Position numbers and translations under genes: made by a program. Positions 1 to 6,916 of a stretch of DNA of 35,936 nt are shown piece after piece; position 1 is the first letter of the stretch; each line of letters begins with the position of its first letter. This DNA comes from JBOGJG01 sp050747825 (lineage in GTDB: Bacteria; Acidobacteriota; UBA6911; RPQK01; JBOGJG01). The notes under the pieces are model-generated. The model saw only the letters and a list, made by a program, of their open reading frames with translations, was not told the origin of the DNA and did no database searches. The stretch lies in the NCBI GenBank assembly GCA_050747825.1, contig JBOGJG010000181.1, forward strand, positions 1 through 35,936, in the 5' to 3' direction.

Positions 1-66
1 GGCAAGCTCGCTTCGCTCGCGGTGGCGGGTGGCAGGTGGCGGGTGGCAAGCTCGCGTCGCTCGCGG
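1..66. repeat. GGTGGCN heptamer tract between two GCTCGC hairpin modules
   Basis: A 22-bp unit beginning GGCAAGCTCGC and ending GCTCGCGG occurs at 1-22 and again, with one difference, at 45-66. Between them are four head-to-tail heptamers, GGTGGCG or GGTGGCA (21-48). The GCTCGC halves are self-complementary in part and could form a small hairpin. The same GGTGGCN motif returns at the other end of the window (35770-35936). Related GCGAGC...GCGAGCC modules lie in the repeats near 740, 28825 and 32560. No coding function is seen. Confidence 0.85.
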
Positions 67-145
67 TCAGTGGTCAGCGGTCAACGGTCAGTGGTCAGTG
101 GTCAGCGGTCAGCGGTCAGTGGTCAGCGGTCAGCGGTCAGTGGTC
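65..145. repeat. GGTCAGY tandem heptamer tract
   Basis: About eleven head-to-tail copies of GGTCAGT, GGTCAGC or GGTCAAC. Because 7 is not a multiple of 3, all frames through the tract give repeating peptides, which produces spurious open frames. The left part lies beyond the sortase stop codon. The right end (130-145) forms the last codons and stop of the sortase gene. Confidence 0.9.
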
Positions 146-717
146 TCCCGGGCGCGGACAATGAAGCGTTCCGGGGCGTTTCCCACGTAGTTAAACGGAT
201 AACACGTCACAAGAGTCAGGCTGGGATGCTCGGTTTGGTCGAGCACGTGAATTTCGTCCGGCTTCACTCGGGCTGTCCATTCGACGCGGTAACGAAATTC
301 GCCTTCTCTAGTGGTTATTTCGATCACATCGTTTTCTTGAATGTCCTTAAGGGGACGAAAGAAGGTGTCTCGATGGCCTGCGATGCCGACGTTGCCGCTT
401 CTTCCGGGGGCAGCCGTGCCGGGTATGTGTCCGGCCGCCCGGCGCAGCGTCTTGTTATCCACTCCTTCCCGGACCATGACGGAAAGATCCAGGCGGGGAA
501 CGCTGAGTCGGGCCAACAAGGGGAACTCTTGCGCCGCAAGGCCTTCCGCTTGAGCCGTGGTCCCATCAGCCAGCGTCTGCTGTTCCAGTTGATAGCTGGC
601 GTACTTCTGATAGACGTAAGACTCGATATACACAAAGGCCACCCAGCCCAAGGCTATAATAGCGGCCACCCAGAGACACCGCTCAATCCAGCGTAGGCGC
701 TTTTTCCTCTTTGTCAT
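130..717 (-). CDS. Class D-type sortase (cysteine transpeptidase)
   Basis: Membrane-anchored sortase of 195 residues that would cleave a sorting signal and transfer the substrate to an amine on the envelope. A basic N-terminus and one transmembrane helix (about 11-31) are followed by the sortase barrel. The catalytic triad is visible: His115 in GIAGHRDTFF, Cys172 in TLVTCYPF and Arg184 in APERFIV. The TLVTC motif and short length suit class D. I chose the ATG at 717, because it opens the basic-plus-hydrophobic anchor; a TTG at 753 would add 12 residues encoded by repeat DNA. No good ribosome binding site precedes either. The last residues and the TGA come from the GGTCAGY heptamer tract (GAC CGC TGA), so the original C-terminus may have been altered. 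A lytic transglycosylase lies upstream on the same strand. Confidence 0.9.
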   Translation of the reverse strand: MTKRKKRLRWIERCLWVAAIIALGWVAFVYIESYVYQKYASYQLEQQTLADGTTAQAEGLAAQEFPLLARLSVPRLDLSVMVREGVDNKTLRRAAGHIPGTAAPGRSGNVGIAGHRDTFFRPLKDIQENDVIEITTREGEFRYRVEWTARVKPDEIHVLDQTEHPSLTLVTCYPFNYVGNAPERFIVRARETTDR

Positions 718-805
718 GAGTTGACCACGGACCCGGCTCGCTGTGCTCGCCAACTGATCACTGAGCGGTTCGAAGAGGGTCAGCGGTCAGCCGGTCAGCA
801 GGCGT
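718..805 (-). repeat. Inverted partial copy of the modular intergenic repeat
   Basis: Read on the minus strand, this segment has the same order of modules as 28717-28853 and 32454-32590: CTGACCGGCTGACCGCTGACC, then CTTCGAACCG, then a GCGAG...GCGAGCCGGG module, then a degenerate GGTCAR stretch that ends at the sortase start codon. It lacks the leading hairpin found in the other two copies. It probably displaced the native upstream region of the sortase gene. Confidence 0.75.
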
Positions 806-871
806 GGGCTGGCCCGTCGCAGGTAAAGTGTCTTCCTGAGCAGCGAGATCATTCCTGTCCGAACTGGTCAT
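758..871 (-). CDS. 37-codon frame with an LPATG sorting-like motif
   Basis: A short frame directly upstream of the sortase. It begins with ATG at 869-871 immediately after AAAGGAGGT (872-880); that is a perfect Shine-Dalgarno sequence but spaced only one to three bases from the ATG, which is unfavourable. Residues 16-20 read LPATG, the canonical sortase signal. A real sorting signal would be followed by a hydrophobic segment and basic tail; here the frame instead runs into the repeat at 718-805 and stops. It may be the remnant of a substrate gene truncated by the repeat, or a coincidence. An in-frame upstream GTG would extend it. Function is unproven. Confidence 0.25.
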   Translation of the reverse strand: MTSSDRNDLAAQEDTLPATGQPTPADRLTADPLRTAQ

Positions 872-957
872 ACCTCCTTTTCGGAATGGTTCCGAGATTG
901 ATTTTTTTTCACCAGACACAACTCCAAGCAAATTCTATGCCTGTAAAAATTCCTCTC

Positions 958-1614
958 CTACTGTCCTATCATTGTTTCACGGTTATGGATGAGCGTTGCT
1001 TCGTAAACCTTCTTAGCGTAGCCATTCTGGGGAGAAGCGCCATAGAGGAGCAGACGGTCTACGGTGCCATGACCTCTGTTCCAGGAGTAAAGAGCCAGGG
1101 CAAGATTGCCCTCATATTTCTTCAGCAGATAATGAAAGTGTTTGAATGAGTAGGAAATATTGGTTTCGGCGTCCAGCAGGTCTTCTGCCGTCACCTCTCC
1201 GTAATCACGGGCAGTTGAAGTCCATATCTGAGTCAGCCCCCGAGCTTCTCCGCCATCTCCGATGGCTTTAGGGTCGCCTTTGGACTCCGCATAAATGACC
1301 GAAAGCATGATGTAGGTCATAAATTCCGGAGTCCGGAGCAGTCTCCATTCAGACCCGCCGGCCTTGAGGTATTCTCGGGAGTAATGGTCAACCAGGGTGA
1401 CAATCATGGGGTCCATTGAGAACTCCATCGCCAACCCGTTGATATATTTCAAGTGCTGATTTTCTCTGGTGAGGGTGAGGTTCTGCACCTGTAACTCACT
1501 CAGCTTCGTCGCTAGTTGCTGGCCACTCTCGCTGAATGCCGACGAGCCTCCCAGGAAACCCACTAGCAAGCCAACTACTAGCAAAGCTAACTTCAGCATT
1601 TTTGCTTTTACCAT
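958..1614 (-). CDS. Membrane-anchored lytic transglycosylase (SLT domain)
   Basis: A 218-residue peptidoglycan hydrolase that would cleave the MurNAc-GlcNAc bond on the periplasmic side. The N-terminal hydrophobic segment (about 8-27) is a signal anchor, followed by a short coiled-coil heptad stretch (29-58). The SLT fold occupies about 65-210: catalytic Glu110 in VIYAESKGDP, then ARGLTQIW and ALYSWNRGHG, all hallmark positions of the Slt70/MltC-type family. I chose the ATG at 1614 because AGGAAGGAG stands about seven bases upstream; the longer frame to 1677 has no such signal. The sortase gene lies 240 bp downstream on the same strand, so both act on the envelope, but the gap holds a repeat and co-transcription is uncertain. 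Confidence 0.85.
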   Translation of the reverse strand: MVKAKMLKLALLVVGLLVGFLGGSSAFSESGQQLATKLSELQVQNLTLTRENQHLKYINGLAMEFSMDPMIVTLVDHYSREYLKAGGSEWRLLRTPEFMTYIMLSVIYAESKGDPKAIGDGGEARGLTQIWTSTARDYGEVTAEDLLDAETNISYSFKHFHYLLKKYEGNLALALYSWNRGHGTVDRLLLYGASPQNGYAKKVYEATLIHNRETMIGQ

Positions 1615-1903
1615 CGGATCTCTCCTTCCTTTGCGGCATAGCTGCCAAAGAATTACGTCTTCTCCGTAGCGCATCATCCGTAGCGCCTCAATAGTTTTCT
1701 AATAGTGCCTCCTGCATAAAGGTACCTCTGAGACTGACAGTTGGGCTTCTTAAGTTTTCATGTGGTGAGTAATTTCATCATATCACCGAAAAAGGGGGTT
1801 GATAAGCACGCGGTTAGGAATTGAGCTAAAAATCATTTTACAAGCCAGCTATGACACTTATTACAAGTGAAACACAAATCACGAAATCCAATCTTATAAA
1901 TTG

Positions 1904-2770
1904 ATGCGAGCAGTACGACAAGCAACGGCCTATGCTTCTTTGCTGGCGCTGTCTCTGGGGCTTTTGTTCGGTCAAACAGGCGCCAGGGTTGAGCGCGACA
2001 TGGTGTATTCAGAGACGGGGAGCAGGTCGCTCAAGCTGGATCTCTATTTACCTGCGGGGGCGCCAGGGCAGGGAGCGTTGCCGGTGATCGTTTGGATCCA
2101 TGGCGGCGGCTGGGTGAGCGGCCATAAGGATCAAACACCTGCTGTCCGGATGATTGAGCAAGGCTATGCCGTGGCCAGCATCGAATACCGTTTTCTCACT
2201 GAAGCGGTCTTTCCAGCTCAAATTCATGATGCCAAAGCGGCCGTACGCTGGCTGCGCGCTCATGCAGACCAGTACAACCTGGATCCGGATCGGATCGGCG
2301 CTTGGGGAGCTTCAGCAGGCGGGCACCTGGCTGCTATGTTGGGAACATCGGCAGGGGTAGAGGAACTGGAGGGTCCGGGAGACAATCTCGAGTATTCGAG
2401 TCGAGTTCAGGCGGTGGTTGACTTCTACGGGCCGATCGATGTGCTGCAGATGTATCCCGCCTTGGGCTCCCTGCGGGAGACCATGCTGCGGGTTTTTCCC
2501 GAGCTGTCTGCGGCCAGTCCGCTTAACTATGTCTCTCCGGATGATGCCCCTTTTCTCATTGTGCACGGAGATAGGGACGAGTTGGTGCCGGTCAGCCAGA
2601 GCGAGCTGCTGGCGGAATCGCTCGAGAAGGCAGGTGTTGAGGTGCGCCTGGAGATTGTCGAAGGTGCAGGGCACTCGCTGCACGGAGCTGGAATCGAGCG
2701 CATTGTGGATGAGTTCTTTGCCAGGTATCTGCAGCGCATGGGCCCCAATGCCTGCCGGGAGCGGCCCTGA
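1904..2770 (+). CDS. Exported alpha/beta hydrolase (esterase, BD-FAE/acetyl esterase-like)
   Basis: A 288-residue serine esterase with a signal peptide (about 1-24, ending near GQTGA). The fold is that of the hormone-sensitive lipase/BD-FAE group: oxyanion motif HGGGW at 66-70, nucleophile Ser137 in GASAGG, acid Asp225 in HGDRDELVP and catalytic His257 in GAGHS. The likely role is hydrolysis of acyl or acetyl esters, perhaps on plant or microbial polysaccharide; the substrate cannot be told from sequence. A TTG at 1901 directly precedes the ATG and could serve instead. No clear ribosome binding site is visible. The gene stands alone, divergent from the lytic transglycosylase across an AT-richer gap (1615-1903) in which I see no repeat and no convincing promoter. 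Confidence 0.85.
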   Translation: MRAVRQATAYASLLALSLGLLFGQTGARVERDMVYSETGSRSLKLDLYLPAGAPGQGALPVIVWIHGGGWVSGHKDQTPAVRMIEQGYAVASIEYRFLTEAVFPAQIHDAKAAVRWLRAHADQYNLDPDRIGAWGASAGGHLAAMLGTSAGVEELEGPGDNLEYSSRVQAVVDFYGPIDVLQMYPALGSLRETMLRVFPELSAASPLNYVSPDDAPFLIVHGDRDELVPVSQSELLAESLEKAGVEVRLEIVEGAGHSLHGAGIERIVDEFFARYLQRMGPNACRERP

Positions 2771-2799
2771 TCGGGGTTTGTGCTAAACTCCACCCTCGT

Positions 2800-3006
2800 A
2801 TGCGGCATTTCGAAGCAAACCTGCGGGAGCGCAGGCTGGAAGATCTGGTTGAAGGGGAGCATTACTATATCAATGAGCGCGCTCTCCTCGTCTTCACCCG
2901 GCTCTATCATCTGGAACGCGGACACTGTTGTGGGAAGGCATGCCGCCACTGTCCCTACGATCCGCCCTACCTGTTCGGCAACACCACCAAAGCCGACCTG
3001 TCATAA
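2800..3006 (+). CDS. DUF5522 small cysteine-rich protein
   Basis: A 68-residue protein matching the DUF5522 pattern: EGEHYYINERALLVFT, then YHLERGHCCGKACRHCPY. The four cysteines (CC-x3-C-x2-C) look like a small metal or Fe-S site, though no function is established for the family. It begins 29 bases after the esterase stop. A TGCTAAACT sequence (2781-2789) resembling an extended -10 element lies ten bases before the ATG, so the gene may have its own very short-leader transcript. The last residues after CPYDPPY are variable. Confidence 0.75.
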   Translation: MRHFEANLRERRLEDLVEGEHYYINERALLVFTRLYHLERGHCCGKACRHCPYDPPYLFGNTTKADLS

Positions 3007-3226
3007 TTGTCCCGAACAGGGAAAAATTCCTCTTGGCGCCAACCTATATAGGTCAAATTCGTAGGCTGTAGCTGGGAAGATTCCTACACGATTAATCGGT
3101 GTTTTGCCGATAGAACCTGCCTTTCTCCTGCACTGGCATAGTGATTGCTTGTGTTCGATTCACCTATGAAACTTCAACGGGCGGCTATCGAGGCGGGACG
3201 GCTGTGCGGATGAGGAAAGGGGAAAA

Positions 3227-3270
3227 CTGAAAGGAAAAACCAGGTCATCTGAAAGGAAAAACCAGGTCAT
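3227..3270 (+). repeat. 22-bp exact tandem duplication in the OmpA-family leader
   Basis: The unit starting CTGAAAGGAAAAACC and ending GGTCAT occurs twice head to tail (3227-3248 and 3249-3270) with no differences. AAGGAGG (3271-3277) follows at once and is the ribosome binding site of the next gene. Each unit also contains AAAGGA, so the duplication adds purine-rich, potentially ribosome-binding sequence to the leader. The rest of the gap (3007-3226) shows no recognisable gene. Confidence 0.95.
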
Positions 3271-3282
3271 AAGGAGGAAATC

Positions 3283-4404
3283 ATGAAGAACTTTTCGAGA
3301 AAACACTTACTGTCAGCCTTTCTGTCTATCGGACTTGTGGTCCTGCCGGTCCATGCTCAACATGACAGCGACAGGTCACGGTCTGACAGCCAGGAAGAAG
3401 TAGCTGCGATGAACGCGGAGCCTTTCTCCGCTGAGGCAGAAATGTCTGCGCGCCAGTTTACAGAAGGTCAGGAGTATGAGGTCGAAGGTATCGTCATGCG
3501 AAGCCAGGCTGACACTTTTTTTGTTCGCGACCAACAGGGCTTTCGCATGGAAGTGATGCTTCAGGACGATACGGAAATCAAAGAGGACAAGTCCAATCCA
3601 TTTCGAGGCGCCAAGAAGTATTCGCAAAACGATTTGCTTCCGGGACTGATGGTGAAGGTCGAAGGCTGGGGGGACACTTCCGGCAGACTGATGGCAGAAG
3701 AGGTGGAGTTCACTCAGAACGCTCTCAAGGTTGCTCAGGCCGTCAATTCACGTGTCCATCCGGTTGAAGGACGACTGCACGAAGCCGAAGACCGGTTGAC
3801 GCAGAGCGAGCAGAATGCCCAGCATGTGTCGGGTCAGATGGAGGAACTCGCCGAGGTTTCCAATCTGGCGCGAGGCGGGGCCAGAGCTGCCCAGCAAACG
3901 GCCGACACTGCGGTTGTCGGAGTGAGAAGGACCAATGACCGCGTCACCTCGCTGGATGAATTTGATGTGACTACTGAGGCTACCGTCCACTTTAAAGTGG
4001 CCAGCTTTAAGCTCTTGCCTGAAGCTAGGGCGGCTCTCGATGAATTGGTCATGCAAGCCCAGGATAAGGACGGTTACATCCTGGAGGTGACCGGTCATGC
4101 TTCGGCTGACGGCAACGAGGCCTTCAATCGTCGGCTCAGTGAAAGCCGCGCCGACGCGGTGGTCCAGTACCTGGCAGAGAAGGGCATTCCGCTTCGCCGA
4201 ATCACCGTACCCATTGGATTCGGGGAAGGACATCCCGTGGCTAATAACGACACTCGCCAGGGACGTGAGGAGAACCGCCGCGTCGAAGTGAAGATGCTGG
4301 TCAATCGTGGCCTGACGGAGTCAGTGGAACTGGAGTCAGCGGAAACGCAGAGTGGAGGAGCCGATGCGAGCTTGGCCACACCGGCTTCTTACTCTCCAGA
4401 GTAA
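3283..4404 (+). CDS. OmpA-family envelope protein with an N-terminal OB-like domain
   Basis: A 373-residue exported protein. It has a signal peptide (about 1-25, ending PVHAQ); a beta-rich domain at about 62-148 that resembles DUF5666-type OB folds (EYEVEGIV... GLMVKVEGWG); an alanine- and glutamine-rich helical or coiled-coil stretch (150-222); and a C-terminal OmpA-like peptidoglycan-binding domain (about 232-340) with the usual FNRRLSESRADAVVQYL helix and GFGEGHPVANNDT...NRRVEVKML end. There is no N-terminal beta-barrel, so this is probably a periplasmic linker between peptidoglycan and an unknown partner. A strong AAGGAGG sits five bases before the ATG. The serine/alanine-rich tail after 345 is low complexity. 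Confidence 0.85.
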   Translation: MKNFSRKHLLSAFLSIGLVVLPVHAQHDSDRSRSDSQEEVAAMNAEPFSAEAEMSARQFTEGQEYEVEGIVMRSQADTFFVRDQQGFRMEVMLQDDTEIKEDKSNPFRGAKKYSQNDLLPGLMVKVEGWGDTSGRLMAEEVEFTQNALKVAQAVNSRVHPVEGRLHEAEDRLTQSEQNAQHVSGQMEELAEVSNLARGGARAAQQTADTAVVGVRRTNDRVTSLDEFDVTTEATVHFKVASFKLLPEARAALDELVMQAQDKDGYILEVTGHASADGNEAFNRRLSESRADAVVQYLAEKGIPLRRITVPIGFGEGHPVANNDTRQGREENRRVEVKMLVNRGLTESVELESAETQSGGADASLATPASYSPE

Positions 4405-4410
4405 CTGCTT

Positions 4411-4500
4411 TGAGGCTGTAGGCTTGAGGCTGTAGGCTGTAGGCAAAGCCTACCTAAAGAAGTTTTTAGCCTGCAGCCTGCAGTCTACAGCCTCAAGCCT
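4411..4500. repeat. Palindromic CTGTAGG/GCCTGCAG repeat
   Basis: The left arm (4420-4444, AGGCTTGAGGCTGTAGGC...) is the near reverse complement of the right arm (4469-4500, ending ACAGCCTCAAGCCT). Both are built from heptamers of the type GGCTGTA. The loop contains AAAGAAGTTTTTAG. Transcribed, it would form a long hairpin just after the OmpA-family gene and could attenuate or terminate. The DUF4112 start codon lies seven bases past it. Related palindromes lie at 25008-25061 and 30668-30712. Confidence 0.85.
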
Positions 4501-4506
4501 AAATGC

Positions 4507-4974
4507 ATGGAGCAGCCGGTCGATGCACGCCTGGACCAAATTGCCTATCTGCTGGACCGGTCCATTCGAATACCGGGTACGAATATCCGCTTCGGCCTGG
4601 ATCCGATTCTGGGTCTGCTTTTCCCGGTCTTTGGGGATGCTGTCACCAGTGTGGTCTCAGCTTACATTGTGCTGGCTTCGGTACGCCTCGGCTTGCCCAA
4701 GATCATAGTGGCCCGCATGGTATTCAATATTGCGCTGGACTATCTCCTCGGGTTTATCCCCCTACTGGGAGATCTCTTGGATTTTGCCTGGAAGGCAAAC
4801 GATAAGAATATGCGCCTCTTGAGGCGACATGTGAGCGAGAAGGACCGCTCATTCTGGAGTGACTGGGCCTGGGTGTTTTTTCTTCTGGCCGGATTAGCCG
4901 TTCTGATTATAGGAGGTCTGCTGGCGGTGGCGGCGCTTGCGAGTGCGGTATGGGGCCACGGATTGCACGGATAA
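4507..4974 (+). CDS. DUF4112 inner-membrane protein
   Basis: A 155-residue protein that fits DUF4112: LDPILGLLFPVFGD near the N-terminus, ASVRLGLPKIIVARMVFNIALDYLLGFIPLLGDLLDFAWKAN in the middle (given here as the family's diagnostic region, residues about 56-97), and one clear C-terminal transmembrane helix (about 121-148). The family is membrane-bound and of unknown function. The ATG follows the palindrome at 4411-4500 with no ribosome binding site. The last four codons (GGA TTG CAC GGA) and the TAA fall within the inverted repeat at 4956-5003, so the repeat defines the C-terminus. Confidence 0.8.
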   Translation: MEQPVDARLDQIAYLLDRSIRIPGTNIRFGLDPILGLLFPVFGDAVTSVVSAYIVLASVRLGLPKIIVARMVFNIALDYLLGFIPLLGDLLDFAWKANDKNMRLLRRHVSEKDRSFWSDWAWVFFLLAGLAVLIIGGLLAVAALASAVWGHGLHG

Positions 4975-5003
4975 AAATCTGCGTTAATCCGTGAAATCCG
5001 TGG
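4956..5003. terminator. CCACGGATT palindrome between convergent genes
   Basis: Arms 4956-4975 and 4984-5003 are complementary over about 18 of 20 positions (CCACGGATT.CACGGAT...) around an eight-base loop. It separates the convergent DUF4112 and RRM genes, so it could work as a bidirectional terminator or mRNA 3' end stabiliser. It lacks a good T-tract. A second member of the same family lies at 20264-20322, so this is a dispersed repeat used as a boundary, not a plain terminator. Confidence 0.6.
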
Positions 5004-5011
5004 CGTAAACC

Positions 5012-5362
5012 TTACCAGCGGCGATCGTTGTATCCGCGCCCGCGGTAACCACCGCCAGCGCCTTCGCCGCCGCCGCCACGGTTGAATCCGCCCCGGCCGC
5101 CGCCGCTGCGTTCTTCGCGAGGCCTGGCTTCATTGACGGTCAGATTGCGGCCATCAATTTCCTTGCCGTTAAATTCCTTAATGGCGCGCTCGCCCTCTTC
5201 CTGAGTGGCCATCTCGACGAACCCGAACCCACGGGAGCGTCCCGTGTGCCGATCCGTAACCACCGTAGCCGATTCAACCGTGCCTGCCTGCTCGAAGAGA
5301 GTCTGCAAGTCCTGATTGGAGGTCTTGAAGGATAGGTTTCCTACATAAAGTTTCATAGCCAT
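5012..5362 (-). CDS. Glycine-rich RNA-binding protein (RRM)
   Basis: A 116-residue protein with one RNA recognition motif (about 3-80): RNP2 is LYVGNL and RNP1 is RSRGFGFVEM, with the aromatic residues that stack on RNA. The tail (about 84-116) is rich in Gly and Arg. This is the bacterial and cyanobacterial Rbp type, often cold-induced, thought to act as an RNA chaperone. ATG at 5362 follows GGAGAGG by about ten bases; a second ATG two codons in (5356) is also possible. It has a long upstream region (5363-5706) that could carry a regulated leader. It stands apart from the lepA-hemW genes upstream. Confidence 0.9.
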   Translation of the reverse strand: MAMKLYVGNLSFKTSNQDLQTLFEQAGTVESATVVTDRHTGRSRGFGFVEMATQEEGERAIKEFNGKEIDGRNLTVNEARPREERSGGGRGGFNRGGGGEGAGGGYRGRGYNDRRW

Positions 5363-5706
5363 GACAAATTTTCCTCTCCTAAATGAGGATTAAAAGAGAA
5401 GCTCGAATCAGGCTTCGTTTAACGGTGGCGTAACGGTGGCGGCGAAGTCTCTGTTCCCATGCTCTAATGAGCGCTTCTGCACATTTCCTACAATACCTGC
5501 TCTCTAACTATCCCTAACATGCCACCGCCAAACCTAAACTTACGGTCACCTTGCGGGGCTAATCACCGTTGATTAGCGAGAGAAGGACACAGAATCAATA
5601 ATACAATAGTGAATAGTGAAGGGAATAGTGAATAGTGTCACGGTCCCGGCAAAGTCGCGACCCTGGTGAATAGTGAGTCAACGAATTATCGAATGGCGCC
5701 CACTTT
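5363..5706. other. 344-bp non-coding gap with heptamer and 11-mer repeats
   Basis: No gene recognised. Read on plus, it holds two TAACGGTGGCG units in tandem near 5418-5440, then an AATAGTG heptamer cluster at 5605-5637 (two copies, a five-base break, two copies) and another single copy at 5669-5675. The part next to the RRM gene would be its leader. The AATAGTG tract is the same motif found between purM and purN. Confidence 0.6.
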
Positions 5707-6873
5707 TCACGAGTGACTCAGAAATTGAAGACAGACTTCGTTGGCCAGCAGCTGGCCGCGGCGGCTCAGGGTCAGCCGGTCTCCGTCATTGTTCAGAAGT
5801 TCTTCTTGCGTGAGGAATCGCAGCGTATCGGCAAAGAGCCGGGGCATTTCGCAGTTGTATTTTTGAGAGAGGGCGTTCATCGAGAGACCCTCTCTGGTTC
5901 TCAGGCGCAGCATGATCTCTTCAGCCAGGGCAGTCTGTCCATGCAGCCTCTCCTCAGTGGCGTGGGGAATGCTTTCTGACGCGGCGTGCGCGGCGTACTC
6001 GTGCCAGTTGCCGGTATTGGACCATCGCAGGCCGGAAATATAGGAAGCTGCGCTCACGCCAAAGCCGAGGTATGGCTCGTTGCGCCAGTAGATCAGATTG
6101 TGAGCGCACTCATATCCGGGGCGGGCAAAGTTGGAGATCTCATATTGCCCGTAGCCCGCCTCTGCCGTGAGGTCCAGAGCTAACTCGTACATATCGGCCG
6201 ACAGATCTTCGCCGGCCTCCTGTAACTGACCCCGGGAGTGCCGTCTCCCGAATTCGGTATTCGGCTCAATCGTCAGGTTGTAAAGGGAAAGGTGCTCAGG
6301 GGCAAGGGCAAGGGCCTGACTAAGATCGGCTTCCCACTCGAGGAGATCCTGATGAGGCAGAGCAAAGATCAGATCCAGATTGATGTTCTCAAAGCCGGCC
6401 TGCCGTGCTGCCCTGTAGGCCTGGAGCGCTTCGCCGGAGTCATGTATTCGGCCCAAGGCCTTCAGATGATGATCGTGAAAGGACTGCACGCCCAGGCTGA
6501 TCCGGTTGAATCCAAGAGCTCGGATAGCCTCGAGGGCTTCTCGATTGACAGTCCCTGGATTGCACTCGATCGTCCATTCCGCGCCCGGCGTGATGGCGAA
6601 GGTTTCGCAGAGCGCGTCCACCAGTGCCGTCAGTTCGTCGATGCTTAGTTCCGAGGGGGTGCCGCCTCCAAAAAAGACAGTCCGGCCACCCTGGCCGCGC
6701 CAGGAAGACTTCCGGATCTCCTGTTCGAGCGCATGAAGATGTTCGTGTCTCATCTCGACGCCGGCCGGCCCTGAATTGAAATCGCAATAAAAACACTTGC
6801 GCACGCAAAACGGAATGTGTACGTAAAGGCCGAGTTCCAATATTTCTGGTTTCTCAAACATCGGATTTTTCAT
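5707..6873 (-). CDS. hemW: HemW-type radical SAM heme chaperone
   Basis: A 388-residue radical SAM protein of the coproporphyrinogen III oxidase-like family. The [4Fe-4S] motif is Cys23-x3-Cys27-x2-Cys30, followed by Asp-Phe as in HemN/HemW. GGGTPS, ECNPGT, RISLGVQSF and ISNFARPG are all family blocks. HemW lacks the extra N-terminal residues of true HemN and serves as a heme chaperone for respiratory enzymes. It follows lepA by 43 bp on the same strand, the classic lepA-hemW order, which supports HemW over HemN. The ATG at 6873 has no clear ribosome binding site; a second in-frame ATG lies four codons later. Confidence 0.92.
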   Translation of the reverse strand: MKNPMFEKPEILELGLYVHIPFCVRKCFYCDFNSGPAGVEMRHEHLHALEQEIRKSSWRGQGGRTVFFGGGTPSELSIDELTALVDALCETFAITPGAEWTIECNPGTVNREALEAIRALGFNRISLGVQSFHDHHLKALGRIHDSGEALQAYRAARQAGFENINLDLIFALPHQDLLEWEADLSQALALAPEHLSLYNLTIEPNTEFGRRHSRGQLQEAGEDLSADMYELALDLTAEAGYGQYEISNFARPGYECAHNLIYWRNEPYLGFGVSAASYISGLRWSNTGNWHEYAAHAASESIPHATEERLHGQTALAEEIMLRLRTREGLSMNALSQKYNCEMPRLFADTLRFLTQEELLNNDGDRLTLSRRGQLLANEVCLQFLSHS

Positions 6874-6916
6874 AGCGGCCGTTCAGGCAGAGCCTGACCT
6901 GACTCGGACGACCGCT

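Noticed and set aside
65..145. Possible CRISPR array
   Set aside because: Units are contiguous 7-mers with no spacers, and no cas genes are present.
22..696. Plus-strand open frame with repeating VSGQRS peptides
   Set aside because: It lies antisense to the sortase and its repeating peptide is just the translation of the GGTCAGY heptamers; 7-bp repeats keep frames open artificially.
880..909. Short hairpin plus eight T residues, terminator-like
   Set aside because: The stem is only five base pairs, separated from the T-tract by several bases, and no plus-strand gene precedes it.
1615..1903. Regulatory region between lytic transglycosylase and esterase
   Set aside because: Both promoters must lie here, but I could find no -10/-35 pair or operator that stands out from background.
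3145..3170. tRNA-like T-loop (GTTCGATTC)
   Set aside because: The flanking five-base stem pairs at only three positions and no acceptor, D or anticodon arm can be built upstream.
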